Source of the DNA: Pseudoroseicyclus aestuarii
GTDB lineage: Bacteria; Pseudomonadota; Alphaproteobacteria; Rhodobacterales; Rhodobacteraceae
Length of the DNA stretch: 64,000 nt
Assembly (NCBI RefSeq): GCF_003217255.1
Contig: NZ_QJTE01000002.1
Location: forward strand, 372,001 to 436,000
Reading direction: 5' to 3'
Below are positions 63,892-64,000 of the stretch, piece by piece (position 1 is the stretch's first letter; each line of letters starts with the position of its first letter). A program made the translations under genes and the position numbers. A model generated the notes under the pieces. The model did not search any database. It was not told the origin of the DNA and saw only the letters and a list, made by a program, of their open reading frames with translations.

Positions 63892-64000
63892 GGTCGTCCC
63901 TTCTCTGCCGCTATGCGCGCTCAGGGTAGGCGCGCAGGCCGGGCGGTCAAGATGCGGCGCGAGGTCAGGCGGGCGGCGCGGCGGCGACGGGCGGCTGCTC

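Noticed and set aside
63965-64000. The C-terminal end of another minus-strand gene at the right edge
   Set aside because: A frame ending in TGA gives only 11 residues (EQPPVAAAPPA), too little to support a gene.

Overview
The window is about 64 kb of high-GC (roughly 70 %) alphaproteobacterial chromosome. It looks like a motile member of the Rhodobacteraceae / Roseobacter group. The reasons are a RegB/RegA redox two-component pair, a CcrM-type GANTC methyltransferase, the hemD - Mic60 (mitofilin-like) - HemY cluster next to tsaD, AddAB instead of RecBCD, the order of the flagellar genes, and several TTAA-N7-TTAA sites of the kind bound by CtrA. There are no photosynthesis genes, no insertion sequence, no prophage and no CRISPR array. 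The species cannot be named from the sequence alone.

Region 1 (1-22.8 kb) is a flagellar cluster. Leftwards run fliL, a small membrane protein, motE, motA, a large secreted protein of unknown function, flhA, fliR and flhB (cut by the window edge). Rightwards run fliF, a fliH-like gene, fliN and fliP, then, after an interruption, motB, flgE, flgK, flgL and flgI. fliG is not between fliF and fliH, and motA and motB are about 10 kb apart on opposite strands. The interruption (11.8-16.9 kb) holds a short-chain dehydrogenase, a TauE/SafE permease and a tightly overlapped four-gene module: an unknown protein, a TPR plus glycosyltransferase-like protein, a DUF6165 protein and an FkbM methyltransferase. 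This is a plausible flagellin or surface glycan modification unit. CtrA-like boxes sit in front of fliF/fliL and flgE.

Region 2 (22.9-29.4 kb, all leftward) holds a fused hydantoinase/5-oxoprolinase, an HD phosphohydrolase, and two paralogous family 8 glycosyltransferases, one of noticeably lower GC. Region 3 (29.5-33.5 kb) has ahcY with a structured leader, a membrane histidine kinase with its single-domain response regulator, and an EVE-domain gene.

Region 4 (33.5-44 kb) has gpsA and tsaD divergent from hemD, mic60 and hemY, then tRNA-Thr(CGU), regA and regB divergent, a PAS protein behind a perfect CtrA box, and tsaE. tsaD carries a palindromic repeat element inserted in frame, and three further copies of the same family lie between genes. 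Region 5 (44-50.8 kb) is addB-addA-trxA, probably one operon with tsaE.

Region 6 (51-55.8 kb) is regulatory: a LacI-type regulator, tRNA-Arg(CCU), two tandem Crp/Fnr-like paralogues, and a pair made of a small secreted protein and a two-span membrane protein with a C-terminal winged-helix domain. Region 7 (55.9-63.9 kb) has rnhB, ccrM with three GANTC sites in its promoter region, an AlkB-type membrane hydroxylase, mutY divergent from dciA-like and dsbA-like genes, and the envelope genes lpxK and waaA with a DUF4170 gene.

The most unusual observations are the in-frame palindromic element in tsaD, the secreted-protein / membrane winged-helix pair, the glycan-type module embedded in the flagellar cluster, and the GANTC sites within the predicted ccrM promoter.
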